A stretch of DNA of 64,000 bases, taken from NCBI GenBank assembly GCA_963931925.1, contig OZ007569.1, positions 27,776,024 through 27,840,023 of the forward strand. Reading direction: 5' to 3'. The first letter of the stretch is position 1; each line of letters opens with the position of its first letter. Below, one piece after another: positions 21,261-35,800 of the stretch. A model generated the notes under the pieces. The model did not search any database and was not told the origin of the DNA. It saw only the letters and a list, made by a program, of their open reading frames with translations. A program made the translations under genes and the position numbers. The DNA is from Onchidella celtica. Lineage: Eukaryota > Mollusca > Gastropoda > Systellommatophora > Onchidiidae.

Positions 21261-23149
21261 GTGAGTAAAAAATGTGATGGATGTATGTGTGTGTGTGTTT
21301 TAGTTTTGTACATTCACAGAGGGCAATGATGAAATCTGGAATGAAAAAAAAGAAGAGATGAAGTGACACTGTGATGGCCATCTCAGGTGCAAAGAGCAAT
21401 GCAAAATCAAGGGGGATTATTCAGTGAGTTTTTGGTGTGTGTATGTGCATGTGGAATTTTTGTTCTTTTCATTGGCTATCTAATTGCAGATAAAAGAACC
21501 ATGAAGAATTTGGAAGAGAGCATCACGCGAGTTACAATGTGAATATGTATACATGCATGCATATGCTTTTAGTTTTGTACCTTTACAGAACGCATGGATG
21601 AAAATGAGATGAGGAAAAGAGAAAAGTAATGAAACGACCATTAATAGTTATGTTCATGGGAAAATGCGCGCGGGATCAAGAGAGGTTTCTGAAAGAGAAT
21701 TTTCGGTATTTGTGTGTGTGTGTTTTCTTTATTGCCTTTTTGCAGGTAATGTATGACCAAGAATTGGAGAATATTTTGAAGTGAGTCATGGTGTGAATGT
21801 GGGTGAATGTGTTTTTTTTTAGTTTTTGTACATTCACAGAGGCCTCGGATGAGATGAGACACAAGAAAGCTAGATAAAGAGTGTGGCTCCTGTTCTTTCC
21901 AGAGGACGAGCCAATGTAAGTGGTGTGTGTGTGCGGATGTGTGTGTTTTATTTCTGTACATTCACAGATGATAGGTAATGTTATTGGCTGTGGACTGATG
22001 TATTTCTGGAATGTGGATGAAGAAGAAAGTTTCCCAGAGGACACCTATGGGAACTGCCTTGATGTTGATGGCATGTTAGCTGCATCCAGTTTCCTGCATT
22101 TCTGGTCCAGAGGTTGTGACTGAAATTGCTTGAGAACAAGTGTGGTGTGCACAGTGAGGATGATTGCGTCTTCTTTGAAGTGTTGTTGAGACCTGCATTG
22201 TTTCCTTCTGGTGTGTGAACCCTGGTGAAACAGCATCTGCAGTGTGATTTTCCATGGTCCATGAACATGTGATGAATGATCCATTGGAGGTGGCCCTTAA
22301 TGCTTGTGGTTTGGCCTTGCTGAAGATGTCCAGACTGGAGGCTGTTGGTGCATGATGAGATGTATATGATTGACTTGAAGTAGTGGATGTTGATGGTGTC
22401 TGTGGCAATGAATCTGGCCGTTATTTAACTGCGCGTGTTCCCTGGAAAGAAATTTTATTGAGTCCACGCTGTTGAAGTGAGTAAAAAATGTGATGGATGT
22501 ATGTGTGTGTGTTTTAGTTTTGTACATTCACAGAGGGCAATGATGAAATCTGGAATGAAAAAAAAGAAGAGATGAAGTGACACTGTGATGGCCATCTCAG
22601 GTGCAAAGAGCAATGCAAAATCAAGGGGGATTATTCAGTGAGTTTTTGGTGTGTGTATGTGCATGTGGAATTTTTGTTCTTTTCATTGGCTATCTAATTG
22701 CAGATAAAAGAACCATGAAGAATTTGGAAGAGAGCATCAGGCGAGTTACAATGTGAATATGTATACATGCATGCATATGCTTTTAGTTTTGTACCTTTAC
22801 AGAACGCATGGATGAAAATGAGATGAGGAAAAGAGAAAAGTAATGAAACGACCATTAATGGTTATGTTCATGGGAAAATGCGCGCGGGATCAAGAGAGGT
22901 TTCTGAAAGAGAATTTTCGGTATTTGTGTGTGTGTGTTTTCTTTATTGCCTTTTTGCAGGTAATGGATGACCAAGAATTGGAGAATATTTTGAAGTGAGT
23001 CATGGTGTGAATGTGGGTGAATGTGTTTTTTTTTAGTTTTTGTACATTCACAGAGGCCTCGGATGAGATGAGACACAAGAAAGCTAGATAAAGAGTGTGG
23101 CTCCTGTTCTTTCCAGAGGACGAGCCAATGTAAGTGGTGTGTGTGTGCG

Positions 23150-26100
23150 GATGTGTGTGTTTTATTTCTGTACATTCACAGATGATAGGTAATGTTATTG
23201 GCTGTGGACTGATGTATTTCTGGAATGTGGATGAAGAAGAAAGTTTCCCAGAGGACACCTATGGGAACTGCCTTGATGTTGATGGCATGTTAGCTGCATC
23301 CAGTTTCCTGCATTTCTGGTCCAGAGGTTGTGACTGAAACTGCTTGAGAACAAGTGTGGTGTGCACAGTGAGGATGATTGCGTCTTCTTTGAAGTGTTGT
23401 TGAGACCTGCATTGTTTCCTTCTGGTGTGTGAACCCTGGTGAAACAGCATCTGCAGTGTGATTTTCCATGGTCCATGAACATGTGATGAATGATCCATTG
23501 GAGGTGGCCCTTAATGCTTGTGGTTTGGCCTTGCTGAAGATGTCCAGACTGGAGGCTGTTGGTGCATGATGAGATGTATATGATTGACTTGAAGTAGTGG
23601 ATGTTGATGGTGTCTGTGGCAATGAATCTGGCCGTTATTTAACTGCGCGTGTTCCCTGGAAAGAAATTTTATTGAGCCCACGCTGTTGAAGTGAGTAAAA
23701 AATGTGATGGATGTATGTGTGTGTGTGTTTTAGTTTTGTACATTCACAGAGGGCAATGATGAAATCTGGAATGAAAAAAAAGAAGAGATGAAGTGACACT
23801 GTGATGGCCATCTCAGGTGCAAAGAGCAATGCAAAATCAAGGGGGATTATTCAGTGAGTTTTTGGTGTGTGTATGTGCATGTGGAATTTTTGTTCTTTTC
23901 ATTGGCTATCTAATTGCAGATAAAAGAACCATGAAGAATTTGGAAGAGAGCATCACGCGAGTTACAATGTGAATATGTATACATGCATGCATATGCTTTT
24001 AGTTTTGTACCTTTACAGAACGCATGGATGAAAATGAGATGAGGAAAAGAGAAAAGTAATGAAACGACCATTAATAGTTATGTTCATGGGAAAATGCGCG
24101 CGGGATCAAGAGAGGTTTCTGAAAGAGAATTTTCGGTATTTGTGTGTGTGTGTTTTCTTTATTGCCTTTTTGCAGGTAATGGATGACCAAGAATTGGAGA
24201 ATATTTTGAAGTGAGCAATGGTGTGAATGTGGGTGAATGTGTTTTTTTTTAGTTTTTGTACATTCACAGAGGCCTCGGATGAGATGAGACACAAGAAAGC
24301 TAGATAAAGAGTGTGGCTCCTGTTCTTTCCAGAGGACGAGCCAATGTAAGTGGTGTGTGTGTGCGGATGTGTGTGTTTTATTTCTGTACATTCACAGATG
24401 ATAGGTAATGTTATTGGCTGTGGACTGATGTATTTCTGGAATGTGGATGAAGAAGAAAGTTTCCCAGAGGACACCTATGGGAACTGCCTTGATGTTGATG
24501 GCATGTTAGCTGCATCCAGTTTCCTGCATTTCTGGTCCAGAGGTTGTGACTGAAACTGCTTGAGAACAAGTGTGGTGTGCACAGTGAGGATGATTGCGTC
24601 TTCTTTGAAGTGTTGTTGAGACCTGCATTGTTTCCTTCTGGTGTGTGAACCCTGGTGAAACAGCATCTGCAGTGTGATTTTCCATGGTCCATGAACATGT
24701 GATGAATGATCCATTGGAGGTGGCCCTTAATGCTTGTGGTTTGGCCTTGCTGAAGATGTCCAGACTGGAGGCTGTTGGTGCATGATGAGATGTATATGAT
24801 TGACTTGAAGTAGTGGATGTTGATGGTGTCTGTGGCAATGAATCTGGCCGTTATTTAACTGCGCGTGTTCCCTGGAAAGAAATTTTATTGAGCCCACGCT
24901 GTTGAAGTGAGTAAAAAATGTGATGGATGTATGTGTGTGTGTGTTTTAGTTTTGTACATTCACAGAGGGCAATGATGAAATCTGGAATGAAAAAAAAGAA
25001 GAGATGAAGTGACACTGTGATGGCCATCTCAGGTGCAAAGAGCAATGCAAAATCAAGGGGGATTATTCAGTGAGTTTTTGGTGTGTGTATGTGCATGTGG
25101 AATTTTTGTTCTTTTCATTGGCTATCTAATTGCAGATAAAAGAACCATGAAGAATTTGGAAGAGAGCATCACGCGAGTTACAATGTGAATATGTATACAT
25201 GCATGCATATGCTTTTAGTTTTGTACCTTTACAGAACGCATGGATGAAAATGAGATGAGGAAAAGAGAAAAGTAATGAAACGACCATTAATAGTTATGTT
25301 CATGGGAAAATGCGCGCGGGATCAAGAGAGGTTTCTGAAAGAGAATTTTCGGTATTTGTGTGTGTGTGTTTTCTTTATTGCCTTTTTGCAGGTAATGTAT
25401 GACCAAGAATTGGAGAATATTTTGAAGTGAGCAATGGTGTGAATGTGGGTGAATGTGTTTTTTTTTAGTTTTTGTACATTCACAGAGGCCTCGGATGAGA
25501 TGAGACACAAGAAAGCTAGATAAAGAGTGTGGCTCCTGTTCTTTCCAGAGGACGAGCCAATGTAAGTGGTGTGTGTGTGCGGATGTGTGTGTTTTATTTC
25601 TGTACATTCACAGATGATAGGTAATGTTATTGGCTGTGGACTGATGTATTTCTGGAATGTGGATGAAGAAGAAAGTTTCCCAGAGGACACCTATGGGAAC
25701 TGCCTTGATGTTGATGGCATGTTAGCTGCATCCAGTTTCCTGCATTTCTGGTCCAGAGGTTGTGACTGAAACTGCTTGAGAACAAGTGTGGTGTGCACAG
25801 TGAGGATGATTGCGTCTTCTTTGAAGTGTTGTTGAGACCTGCATTGTTTCCTTCTGGTGTGTGAACCCTGGTGAAACAGCATCTGCAGTGTGATTTTCCA
25901 TGGTCCATGAACATGTGATGAATGATCCATTGGAGGTGGCCCTTAATGCTTGTGGTTTGGCCTTGCTGAAGATGTCCAGACTGGAGGCTGTTGGTGCATG
26001 ATGAGATGTATATGATTGACTTGAAGTAGTGGATGTTGATGGTGTCTGTGGCAATGAATCTGGCCGTTATTTAACTGCGCGTGTTCCCTGGAAAGAAATT

Positions 26101-29100
26101 TTATTGAGTCCACGCTGTTGAAGTGAGTAAAAAATGTGATGGATGTATGTGTGTGTGTTTTAGTTTTGTACATTCACAGAGGGCAATGATGAAATCTGGA
26201 ATGAAAAAAAAGAAGAGATGAAGTGACACTGTGATGGCCATCTCAGGTGCAAAGAGCAATGCAAAATCAAGGGGGATTATTCAGTGAGTTTTTGGTGTGT
26301 GTATGTGCATGTGGAATTTTTGTTCTTTTCATTGGCTATCTAATTGCAGATAAAAGAACCATGAAGAATTTGGAAGAGAGCATCACGCGAGTTACAATGT
26401 GAATATGTATACATGCATGCATATGCTTTTAGTTTTGTACCTTTACAGAACGCATGGATGAAAATGAGATGAGGAAAAGAGAAAAGTAATGAAACGACCA
26501 TTAATAGTTATGTTCATGGGAAAATGCGCGCGGGATCAAGAGAGGTTTCTGAAAGAGAATTTTCGGTATTTGTGTGTGTGTGTTTTCTTTATTGCCTTTT
26601 TGCAGGTAATGGATGACCAAGAATTGGAGAATATTTTGAAGTGAGTCATGGTGTGAATGTGGGTGAATGTGTTTTTTTTTAGTTTTTGTACATTCACAGA
26701 GGCCTCGGATGAGATGAGACACAAGAAAGCTAGATAAAGAGTGTGGCTCCTGTTCTTTCCAGAGGACGAGCCAATGTAAGTGGTGTGTGTGTGCGGATGT
26801 GTGTGTTTTATTTCTGTACATTCACAGATGATAGGTAATGTTATTGGCTGTGGACTGATGTATTTCTGGAATGTGGATGAAGAAGAAAGTTTCCCAGAGG
26901 ACACCTATGGGAACTGCCTTGATGTTGATGGCATGTTAGCTGCATCCAGTTTCCTGCATTTCTGGTCCAGAGGTTGTGACTGAAACTGCTTGAGAACAAG
27001 TGTGGTGTGCACAGTGAGGATGATTGCGTCTTCTTTGAAGTGTTGTTGAGACCTGCATTGTTTCCTTCTGGTGTGTGAACCCTGGTGAAACAGCATCTGC
27101 AGTGTGATTTTCCATGGTCCATGAACATGTGATGAATGATCCATTGGAGGTGGCCCTTAATGCTTGTGGTTTGGCCTTGCTGAAGATGTCCAGACTGGAG
27201 GCTGTTGGTGCATGATGAGATGTATATGATTGACTTGAAGTAGTGGATGTTGATGGTGTCTGTGGCAATGAATCTGGCCGTTATTTAACTGCGCGTGTTC
27301 CCTGGAAAGAAATTTTATTGAGTCCACGCTGTTGAAGTGAGTAAAAAATGTGATGGATGTATGTGTGTGTGTTTTAGTTTTGTACATTCACAGAGGGCAA
27401 TGATGAAATCTGGAATGAAAAAAAAGAAGAGATGAAGTGACACTGTGATGGCCATCTCAGGTGCAAAGAGCAATGCAAAATCAAGGGGGATTATTCAGTG
27501 AGTTTTTGGTGTGTGTATGTGCATGTGGAATTTTTGTTCTTTTCATTGGCTATCTAATTGCAGATAAAAGAACCATGAAGAATTTGGAAGAGAGCATCAG
27601 GCGAGTTACAATGTGAATATGTATACATGCATGCATATGCTTTTAGTTTTGTACCTTTACAGAACGCATGGATGAAAATGAGATGAGGAAAAGAGAAAAG
27701 TAATGAAACGACCATTAATGGTTATGTTCATGGGAAAATGCGCGCGGGATCAAGAGAGGTTTCTGAAAGAGAATTTTCGGTATTTGTGTGTGTGTGTTTT
27801 CTTTATTGCCTTTTTGCAGGTAATGTATGACCAAGAATTGGAGAATATTTTGAAGTGAGTCATGGTGTGAATGTGGGTGAATGTGTTTTTTTTATAGTTT
27901 TTGTACATTCACAGAGGCCTCGGATGAGATGAGACTAAAGAAAGCTAGATAAAGAGTGTGGCTACTGTTCTTTCCAGAGGACGAGCCAATGTAAGTGGTG
28001 TGTGTGTGCGGATGTGTGTGTTTTATTTCTGTACATTCACAGATGATAGGTAATGTTATTGGCTGTGGACTGATGTATTTCTGGAATGTGGATGAAGAAG
28101 AAAGTTTCCCAGAGGACACCTATGGGAACTGCCTTGATGTTGATGGCATGTTAGCTGCATCCAGTTTCCTGCATTTCTGGTCCAGAGGTTGTGACTGAAA
28201 CTGCTTGAGAACAAGTGTGGTGTGCACAGTGAGGATGATTGCGTCTTCTTTGAAGTGTTGTTGAGACCTGCATTGTTTCCTTCTGGTGTGTGAACCCTGG
28301 TGAAACAGCATCTGCAGTGTGATTTTCCATGGTCCATGAACATGTGATGAATGATCCATTGGAGGTGGCCCTTAATGCTTGTGGTTTGGCCTTGCTGAAG
28401 ATGTCCAGACTGGAGGCTGTTGGTGCATGATGAGATGTATATGATTGACTTGAAGTAGTGGATGTTGATGGTGTCTGTGGCAATGAATCTGGCCGTTATT
28501 TAACTGCGCGTGTTCCCTGGAAAGAAATTTTATTGAGCCCACGCTGTTGAAGTGAGTAAAAAATGTGATGGATGTATGTGTGTGTGTGTTTTAGTTTTGT
28601 ACATTCACAGAGGGCAATGATGAAATCTGGAATGAAAAAAAAGAAGAGATGAAGTGACACTGTGATGGCCATCTCAGGTGCAAAGAGCAATGCAAAATCA
28701 AGGGGGATTATTCAGTGAGTTTTTGGTGTGTGTATGTGCATGTGGAATTTTTGTTCTTTTCATTGGCTATCTAATTGCAGATAAAAGAACCATGAAGAAT
28801 TTGGAAGAGAGCATCACGCGAGTTACAATGTGAATATGTATACATGCATGCATATGCTTTTAGTTTTGTACCTTTACAGAACGCATGGATGAAAATGAGA
28901 TGAGGAAAAGAGAAAAGTAATGAAACGACCATTAATAGTTATGTTCATGGGAAAATGCGCGCGGGATCAAGAGAGGTTTCTGAAAGAGAATTTTCGGTAT
29001 TTGTGTGTGTGTGTTTTCTTTATTGCCTTTTTGCAGGTAATGGATGACCAAGAATTGGAGAATATTTTGAAGTGAGCAATGGTGTGAATGTGGGTGAATG

Positions 29101-32100
29101 TGTTTTTTTTTAGTTTTTGTACATTCACAGAGGCCTCGGATGAGATGAGACACAAGAAAGCTAGATAAAGAGTGTGGCTCCTGTTCTTTCCAGAGGACGA
29201 GCCAATGTAAGTGGTGTGTGTGTGCGGATGTGTGTGTTTTATTTCTGTACATTCACAGATGATAGGTAATGTTATTGGCTGTGGACTGATGTATTTCTGG
29301 AATGTGGATGAAGAAGAAAGTTTCCCAGAGGACACCTATGGGAACTGCCTTGATGTTGATGGCATGTTAGCTGCATCCAGTTTCCTGCATTTCTGGTCCA
29401 GAGGTTGTGACTGAAACTGCTTGAGAACAAGTGTGGTGTGCACAGTGAGGATGATTGCGTCTTCTTTGAAGTGTTGTTGAGACCTGCATTGTTTCCTTCT
29501 GGTGTGTGAACCCTGGTGAAACAGCATCTGCAGTGTGATTTTCCATGGTCCATGAACATGTGATGAATGATCCATTGGAGGTGGCCCTTAATGCTTGTGG
29601 TTTGGCCTTGCTGAAGATGTCCAGACTGGAGGCTGTTGGTGCATGATGAGATGTATATGATTGACTTGAAGTAGTGGATGTTGATGGTGTCTGTGGCAAT
29701 GAATCTGGCCGTTATTTAACTGCGCGTGTTCCCTGGAAAGAAATTTTATTGAGCCCACGCTGTTGAAGTGAGTAAAAAATGTGATGGATGTATGTGTGTG
29801 TGTGTTTTAGTTTTGTACATTCACAGAGGGCAATGATGAAATCTGGAATGAAAAAAAAGAAGAGATGAAGTGACACTGTGATGGCCATCTCAGGTGCAAA
29901 GAGCAATGCAAAATCAAGGGGGATTATTCAGTGAGTTTTTGGTGTGTGTATGTGCATGTGGAATTTTTGTTCTTTTCATTGGCTATCTAATTGCAGATAA
30001 AAGAACCATGAAGAATTTGGAAGAGAGCATCACGCGAGTTACAATGTGAATATGTATACATGCATGCATATGCTTTTAGTTTTGTACCTTTACAGAACGC
30101 ATGGATGAAAATGAGATGAGGAAAAGAGAAAAGTAATGAAACGACCATTAATAGTTATGTTCATGGGAAAATGCGCGCGGGATCAAGAGAGGTTTCTGAA
30201 AGAGAATTTTCGGTATTTGTGTGTGTGTGTTTTCTTTATTGCCTTTTTGCAGGTAATGGATGACCAAGAATTGGAGAATATTTTGAAGTGAGCAATGGTG
30301 TGAATGTGGGTGAATGTGTTTTTTTTTAGTTTTTGTACATTCACAGAGGCCTCGGATGAGATGAGACACAAGAAAGCTAGATAAAGAGTGTGGCTCCTGT
30401 TCTTTCCAGAGGACGAGCCAATGTAAGTGGTGTGTGTGTGCGGATGTGTGTGTTTTATTTCTGTACATTCACAGATGATAGGTAATGTTATTGGCTGTGG
30501 ACTGATGTATTTCTGGAATGTGGATGAAGAAGAAAGTTTCCCAGAGGACACCTATGGGAACTGCCTTGATGTTGATGGCATGTTAGCTGCATCCAGTTTC
30601 CTGCATTTCTGGTCCAGAGGTTGTGACTGAAACTGCTTGAGAACAAGTGTGGTGTGCACAGTGAGGATGATTGCGTCTTCTTTGAAGTGTTGTTGAGACC
30701 TGCATTGTTTCCTTCTGGTGTGTGAACCCTGGTGAAACAGCATCTGCAGTGTGATTTTCCATGGTCCATGAACATGTGATGAATGATCCATTGGAGGTGG
30801 CCCTTAATGCTTGTGGTTTGGCCTTGCTGAAGATGTCCAGACTGGAGGCTGTTGGTGCATGATGAGATGTATATGATTGACTTGAAGTAGTGGATGTTGA
30901 TGGTGTCTGTGGCAATGAATCTGGCCGTTATTTAACTGCGCGTGTTCCCTGGAAAGAAATTTTATTGAGTCCACGCTGTTGAAGTGAGTAAAAAATGTGA
31001 TGGATGTATGTGTGTGTGTTTTAGTTTTGTACATTCACAGAGGGCAATGATGAAATCTGGAATGAAAAAAAAGAAGAGATGAAGTGACACTGTGATGGCC
31101 ATCTCAGGTGCAAAGAGCAATGCAAAATCAAGGGGGATTATTCAGTGAGTTTTTGGTGTGTGTATGTGCATGTGGAATTTTTGTTCTTTTCATTGGCTAT
31201 CTAATTGCAGATAAAAGAACCATGAAGAATTTGGAAGAGAGCATCAGGCGAGTTACAATGTGAATATGTATACATGCATGCATATGCTTTTAGTTTTGTA
31301 CCTTTACAGAACGCATGGATGAAAATGAGATGAGGAAAAGAGAAAAGTAATGAAACGACCATTAATAGTTATGTTCATGGGAAAATGCGCGCGGGATCAA
31401 GAGAGGTTTCTGAAAGAGAATTTTCGGTATTTGTGTGTGTGTGTTTTCTTTATTGCCTTTTTGCAGGTAATGGATGACCAAGAATTGGAGAATATTTTGA
31501 AGTGAGTCATGGTGTGAATGTGGGTGAATGTGTTTTTTTTTAGTTTTTGTACATTCACAGAGGCCTCGGATGAGATGAGACACAAGAAAGCCAGATAAAG
31601 AGTGTGGCTCCTGTTCTTTCCAGAGGACGAGCCAATGTAAGTGGTGTGTGTGTGCGGATGTGTGTGTTTTATTTCTGTACATTCACAGATGATAGGTAAT
31701 GTTATTGGCTGTGGACTGATGTATTTCTGGAATGTGGATGAAGAAGAAAGTTTCCCAGAGGACACCTATGGGAACTGCCATGATGTTGATGGCATGTTAG
31801 CTGCATCCAGTTTCCTGCATTTCTGGTCCAGAGGTTGTGACTGAAACTGCTTGAGAACAAGTGTGGTGTGCACAGTGAGGATGATTGCGTCTTCTTTGAA
31901 GTGTTGTTGAGACCTGCATTGTTTCCTTCTGGTGTGTGAACCCTGGTGAAACAGCATCTGCAGTGTGATTTTCCATGGTCCATGAACATGTGATGAATGA
32001 TCCATTGGAGGTGGCCCTTAATGCTTGTGGTTTGGCCTTGCTGAAGATGTCCAGACTGGAGGCTGTTGGTGCATGATGAGATGTATATGATTGACTTGAA

Positions 32101-32870
32101 GTAGTGGATGTTGATGGTGTCTGTGGCAATGAATCTGGCCGTTATTTAACTGCGCGTGTTCCCTGGAAAGAAATTTTATTGAGTCCACGCTTTTGAAGTG
32201 AGTAAAAAATGTGATGGATGTATGTGTGTGTGTTTTAGTTTTGTACATTCACAGAGGGCAATGATGAAATCTGGAATGAAAAAAAAGAAGAGATGAAGTG
32301 ACACTGTGATGGCCATCTCAGGTGCAAAGAGCAATGCAAAATCAAGGGGGATTATTCAGTGAGTTTTTGGTGTGTGTATGTGCATGTGGAATTTTTGTTC
32401 TTTTCATTGGCTATCTAATTGCAGATAAAAGAACCATGAAGAATTTGGAAGAGAGCATCAGGCGAGTTACAATGTGAATATGTATACATGCATGCATATG
32501 CTTTTAGTTTTGTACCTTTACAGAACGCATGGATGAAAATGAGATGAGGAAAAGAGAAAAGTAATGAAACGACCATTAATGGTTATGTTCATGGGAAAAT
32601 GCGCGCGGGATCAAGAGAGGTTTCTGAAAGAGAATTTTCGGTATTTGTGTGTGTGTGTTTTCTTTATTGCCTTTTTGCAGGTAATGTATGACCAAGAATT
32701 GGAGAATATTTTGAAGTGAGTCATGGTGTGAATGTGGGTGAATGTGTTTTTTTTATAGTTTTTGTACATTCACAGAGGCCTCGGATGAGATGAGACTAAA
32801 GAAAGCTAGATAAAGAGTGTGGCTACTGTTCTTTCCAGAGGACGAGCCAATGTAAGTGGTGTGTGTGTGC
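23150..32870 (+). repeat. Tetramer higher-order repeat (period 4861)
   Basis: Variant combinations in about 23150-28010 recur 4861 bases later. For example, the copies with GTGAGCAATGG in segment 5 occur at 24212 and 25428, then at 29073 and 30289. The AGTCCACGC or AGCCCACGC choice and the TTTTTTTATAG form (27892 and 32753) follow the same order. Small differences remain, such as ACGCTGTT against ACGCTTTT near 32188. Confidence 0.75.
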
Positions 32871-35800
32871 GGATGTGTGTGTTTTATTTCTGTACATTCA
32901 CAGATGATAGGTAATGTTATTGGCTGTGGACTGATGTATTTGTGGAATGTGGATGAAGAAGAAAGTTTCCCAGAGGACACCTATGGGAACTGCCTTGATG
33001 TTGATGGCATGTTAGCTGCATCCAGCTTCCTGCATTTCTGGTCCAGAGGTTGTGACTGAAACTGCTTGAGAACAAGTGTGGTGTGCACAGTGAGGATGAT
33101 TGCGTCTTCTTTGAAGTGTTGTTGAGACCTGCATTGTTTCCTTCTGGTGTGTGAACCCTGGTGAAACAGCATCTGCAGTGTGATTTTCCATGGTGAATGA
33201 ACATGTGATGAATGATCCATTGGAGGTGGCCCTTAATGCTTGTGGTTTGGCCTTGCTGAAGATGTCCAGACTGGAGGCTGTTGGTGCATGATGAGATGTA
33301 TATGATTGACTTGAAGTAGTGGATGTTGATGGTGTCTGTGGCAATGAATCTGGCCGTTATTTAACTGCGCGTGTTCCCTGGAAAGAAATTTTATTGAGCC
33401 GACGCTTTTGAAGTGAGTAAAAAATGTGATGGATGTATGTGTGTGTGTGTTTTAGTTTTGTACATTCACAGAGGGCAATGATGAAATCTGGAATGAAAAA
33501 AAAGAAGAGATGAAGTGACACTGTGATGGCCATCTCAGGTGCAAAGAGCAATGCAAAATCAAGGGGGATTATTCAGTGAGTTTTTGGTGTGTGTATGTGC
33601 ATGTGGAATTTTTGTTCTTTTCATTGGCTATCTAATTGCAGATAAAAGAACCATGAAGAATTTGGAAGAGAGCATCAGGCGAGTTACAATGTGAATATGT
33701 ATACATGCATGCATATGCTTTTAGTTTTGTACCTTTACAGAACGCATGGATGAAAATGAGATGAGGAAAAGAGAAAAGTAATGAAACGACCATTAATAGT
33801 TATGTTCATGGGAAAATGCGCGCGGGATCAAGAGAGGTTTCTGAAAGAGAATTTTCGGTATTTGTGTGTGTGTGTTTTCTTTATTGCCTTTTTGCAGGTA
33901 ATGGATGACCAAGAATTGGAGAATATTTTGAAGTGAGTCATGGTGTGAATGTGGGTGAATGTGTTTTTTTTTAGTTTTTGTACATTCACAGAGGCCTCGG
34001 ATGAGATGAGACACAAGAAAGCCAGATAAAGAGTGTGGCTCCTGTTCTTTCCAGAGGACGAGCCAATGTAAGTGGTGTGTGTGTGCGGATGTGTGTGTTT
34101 TATTTCTGTACATTCACAGATGATAGGTAATGTTATTGGCTGTGGACTGATGTATTTCTGGAATGTGGATGAAGAAGAAAGTTTCCCAGAGGACACCTAT
34201 GGGAACTGCCTTGATGTTGATGGCATGTTAGCTGCATCCAGTTTCCTGCATTTCTGGTCCAGAGGTTGTGACTGAAACTGCTTGAGAACAAGTGTGGTGT
34301 GCACAGTGAGGATGATTGCGTCTTCTTTGAAGTGTTGTTGAGACCTGCATTGTTTCCTTCTGGTGTGTGAACCCTGGTGAAACAGCATCTGCAGTGTGAT
34401 TTTCCATGGTCCATGAACATGTGATGAATGATCCATTGGAGGTGGCCCTTAATGCTTGTGGTTTGGCCTTGCTGAAGATGTCCAGACTGGAGGCTGTTGG
34501 TGCATGATGAGATGTATATGATTGACTTGAAGTAGTGGATGTTGATGGTGTCTGTGGCAATGAATCTGGCCGTTATTTAACTGCGCGTGTTCCCTGGAAA
34601 GAAATTTTATTGAGTCCACGCTTTTGAAGTGAGTAAAAAATGTGATGGATGTATGTGTGTGTGTTTTAGTTTTGTACATTCACAGAGGGCAATGATGAAA
34701 TCTGGAATGAAAAAAAAGAAGAGATGAAGTGACACTGTGATGGCCATCTCAGGTGCAAAGAGCAATGCAAAATCAAGGGGGATTATTCAGTGAGTTTTTG
34801 GTGTGTGTATGTGCATGTGGAATTTTTGTTCTTTTCATTGGCTATCTAATTGCAGATAAAAGAACCATGAAGAATTTGGAAGAGAGCATCAGGCGAGTTA
34901 CAATGTGAATATGTATACATGCATGCATATGCTTTTAGTTTTGTACCTTTACAGAACGCATGGATGAAAATGAGATGAGGAAAAGAGAAAAGTAATGAAA
35001 CGACCATTAATGGTTATGTTCATGGGAAAATGCGCGCGGGATCAAGAGAGGTTTCTGAAAGAGAATTTTCGGTATTTGTGTGTGTGTGTTTTCTTTATTG
35101 CCTTTTTGCAGGTAATGTATGACCAAGAATTGGAGAATATTTTGAAGTGAGTCATGGTGTGAATGTGGGTGAATGTGTTTTTTTTATAGTTTTTGTACAT
35201 TCACAGAGGCCTCGGATGAGATGAGACTAAAGAAAGCTAGATAAAGAGTGTGGCTACTGTTCTTTCCAGAGGACGAGCCAATGTAAGTGGTGTGTGTGTG
35301 CGGATGTGTGTGTTTTATTTCTGTACATTCACAGATGATAGGTAATGTTATTGGCTGTGGACTGATGTATTTGTGGAATGTGGATGAAGAAGAAAGTTTC
35401 CCAGAGGACACCTATGGGAACTGCCTTGATGTTGATGGCATGTTAGCTGCATCCAGCTTCCTGCATTTCTGGTCCAGAGGTTGTGACTGAAACTGCTTGA
35501 GAACAAGTGTGGTGTGCACAGTGAGGATGATTGCGTCTTCTTTGAAGTGTTGTTGAGACCTGCATTGTTTCCTTCTGGTGTGTGAACCCTGGTGAAACAG
35601 CATCTGCAGTGTGATTTTCCATGGTGAATGAACATGTGATGAATGATCCATTGGAGGTGGCCCTTAATGCTTGTGGTTTGGCCTTGCTGAAGATGTCCAG
35701 ACTGGAGGCTGTTGGTGCATGATGAGATGTATATGATTGACTTGAAGTAGTGGATGTTGATGGTGTCTGTGGCAATGAATCTGGCCGTTATTTAACTGCG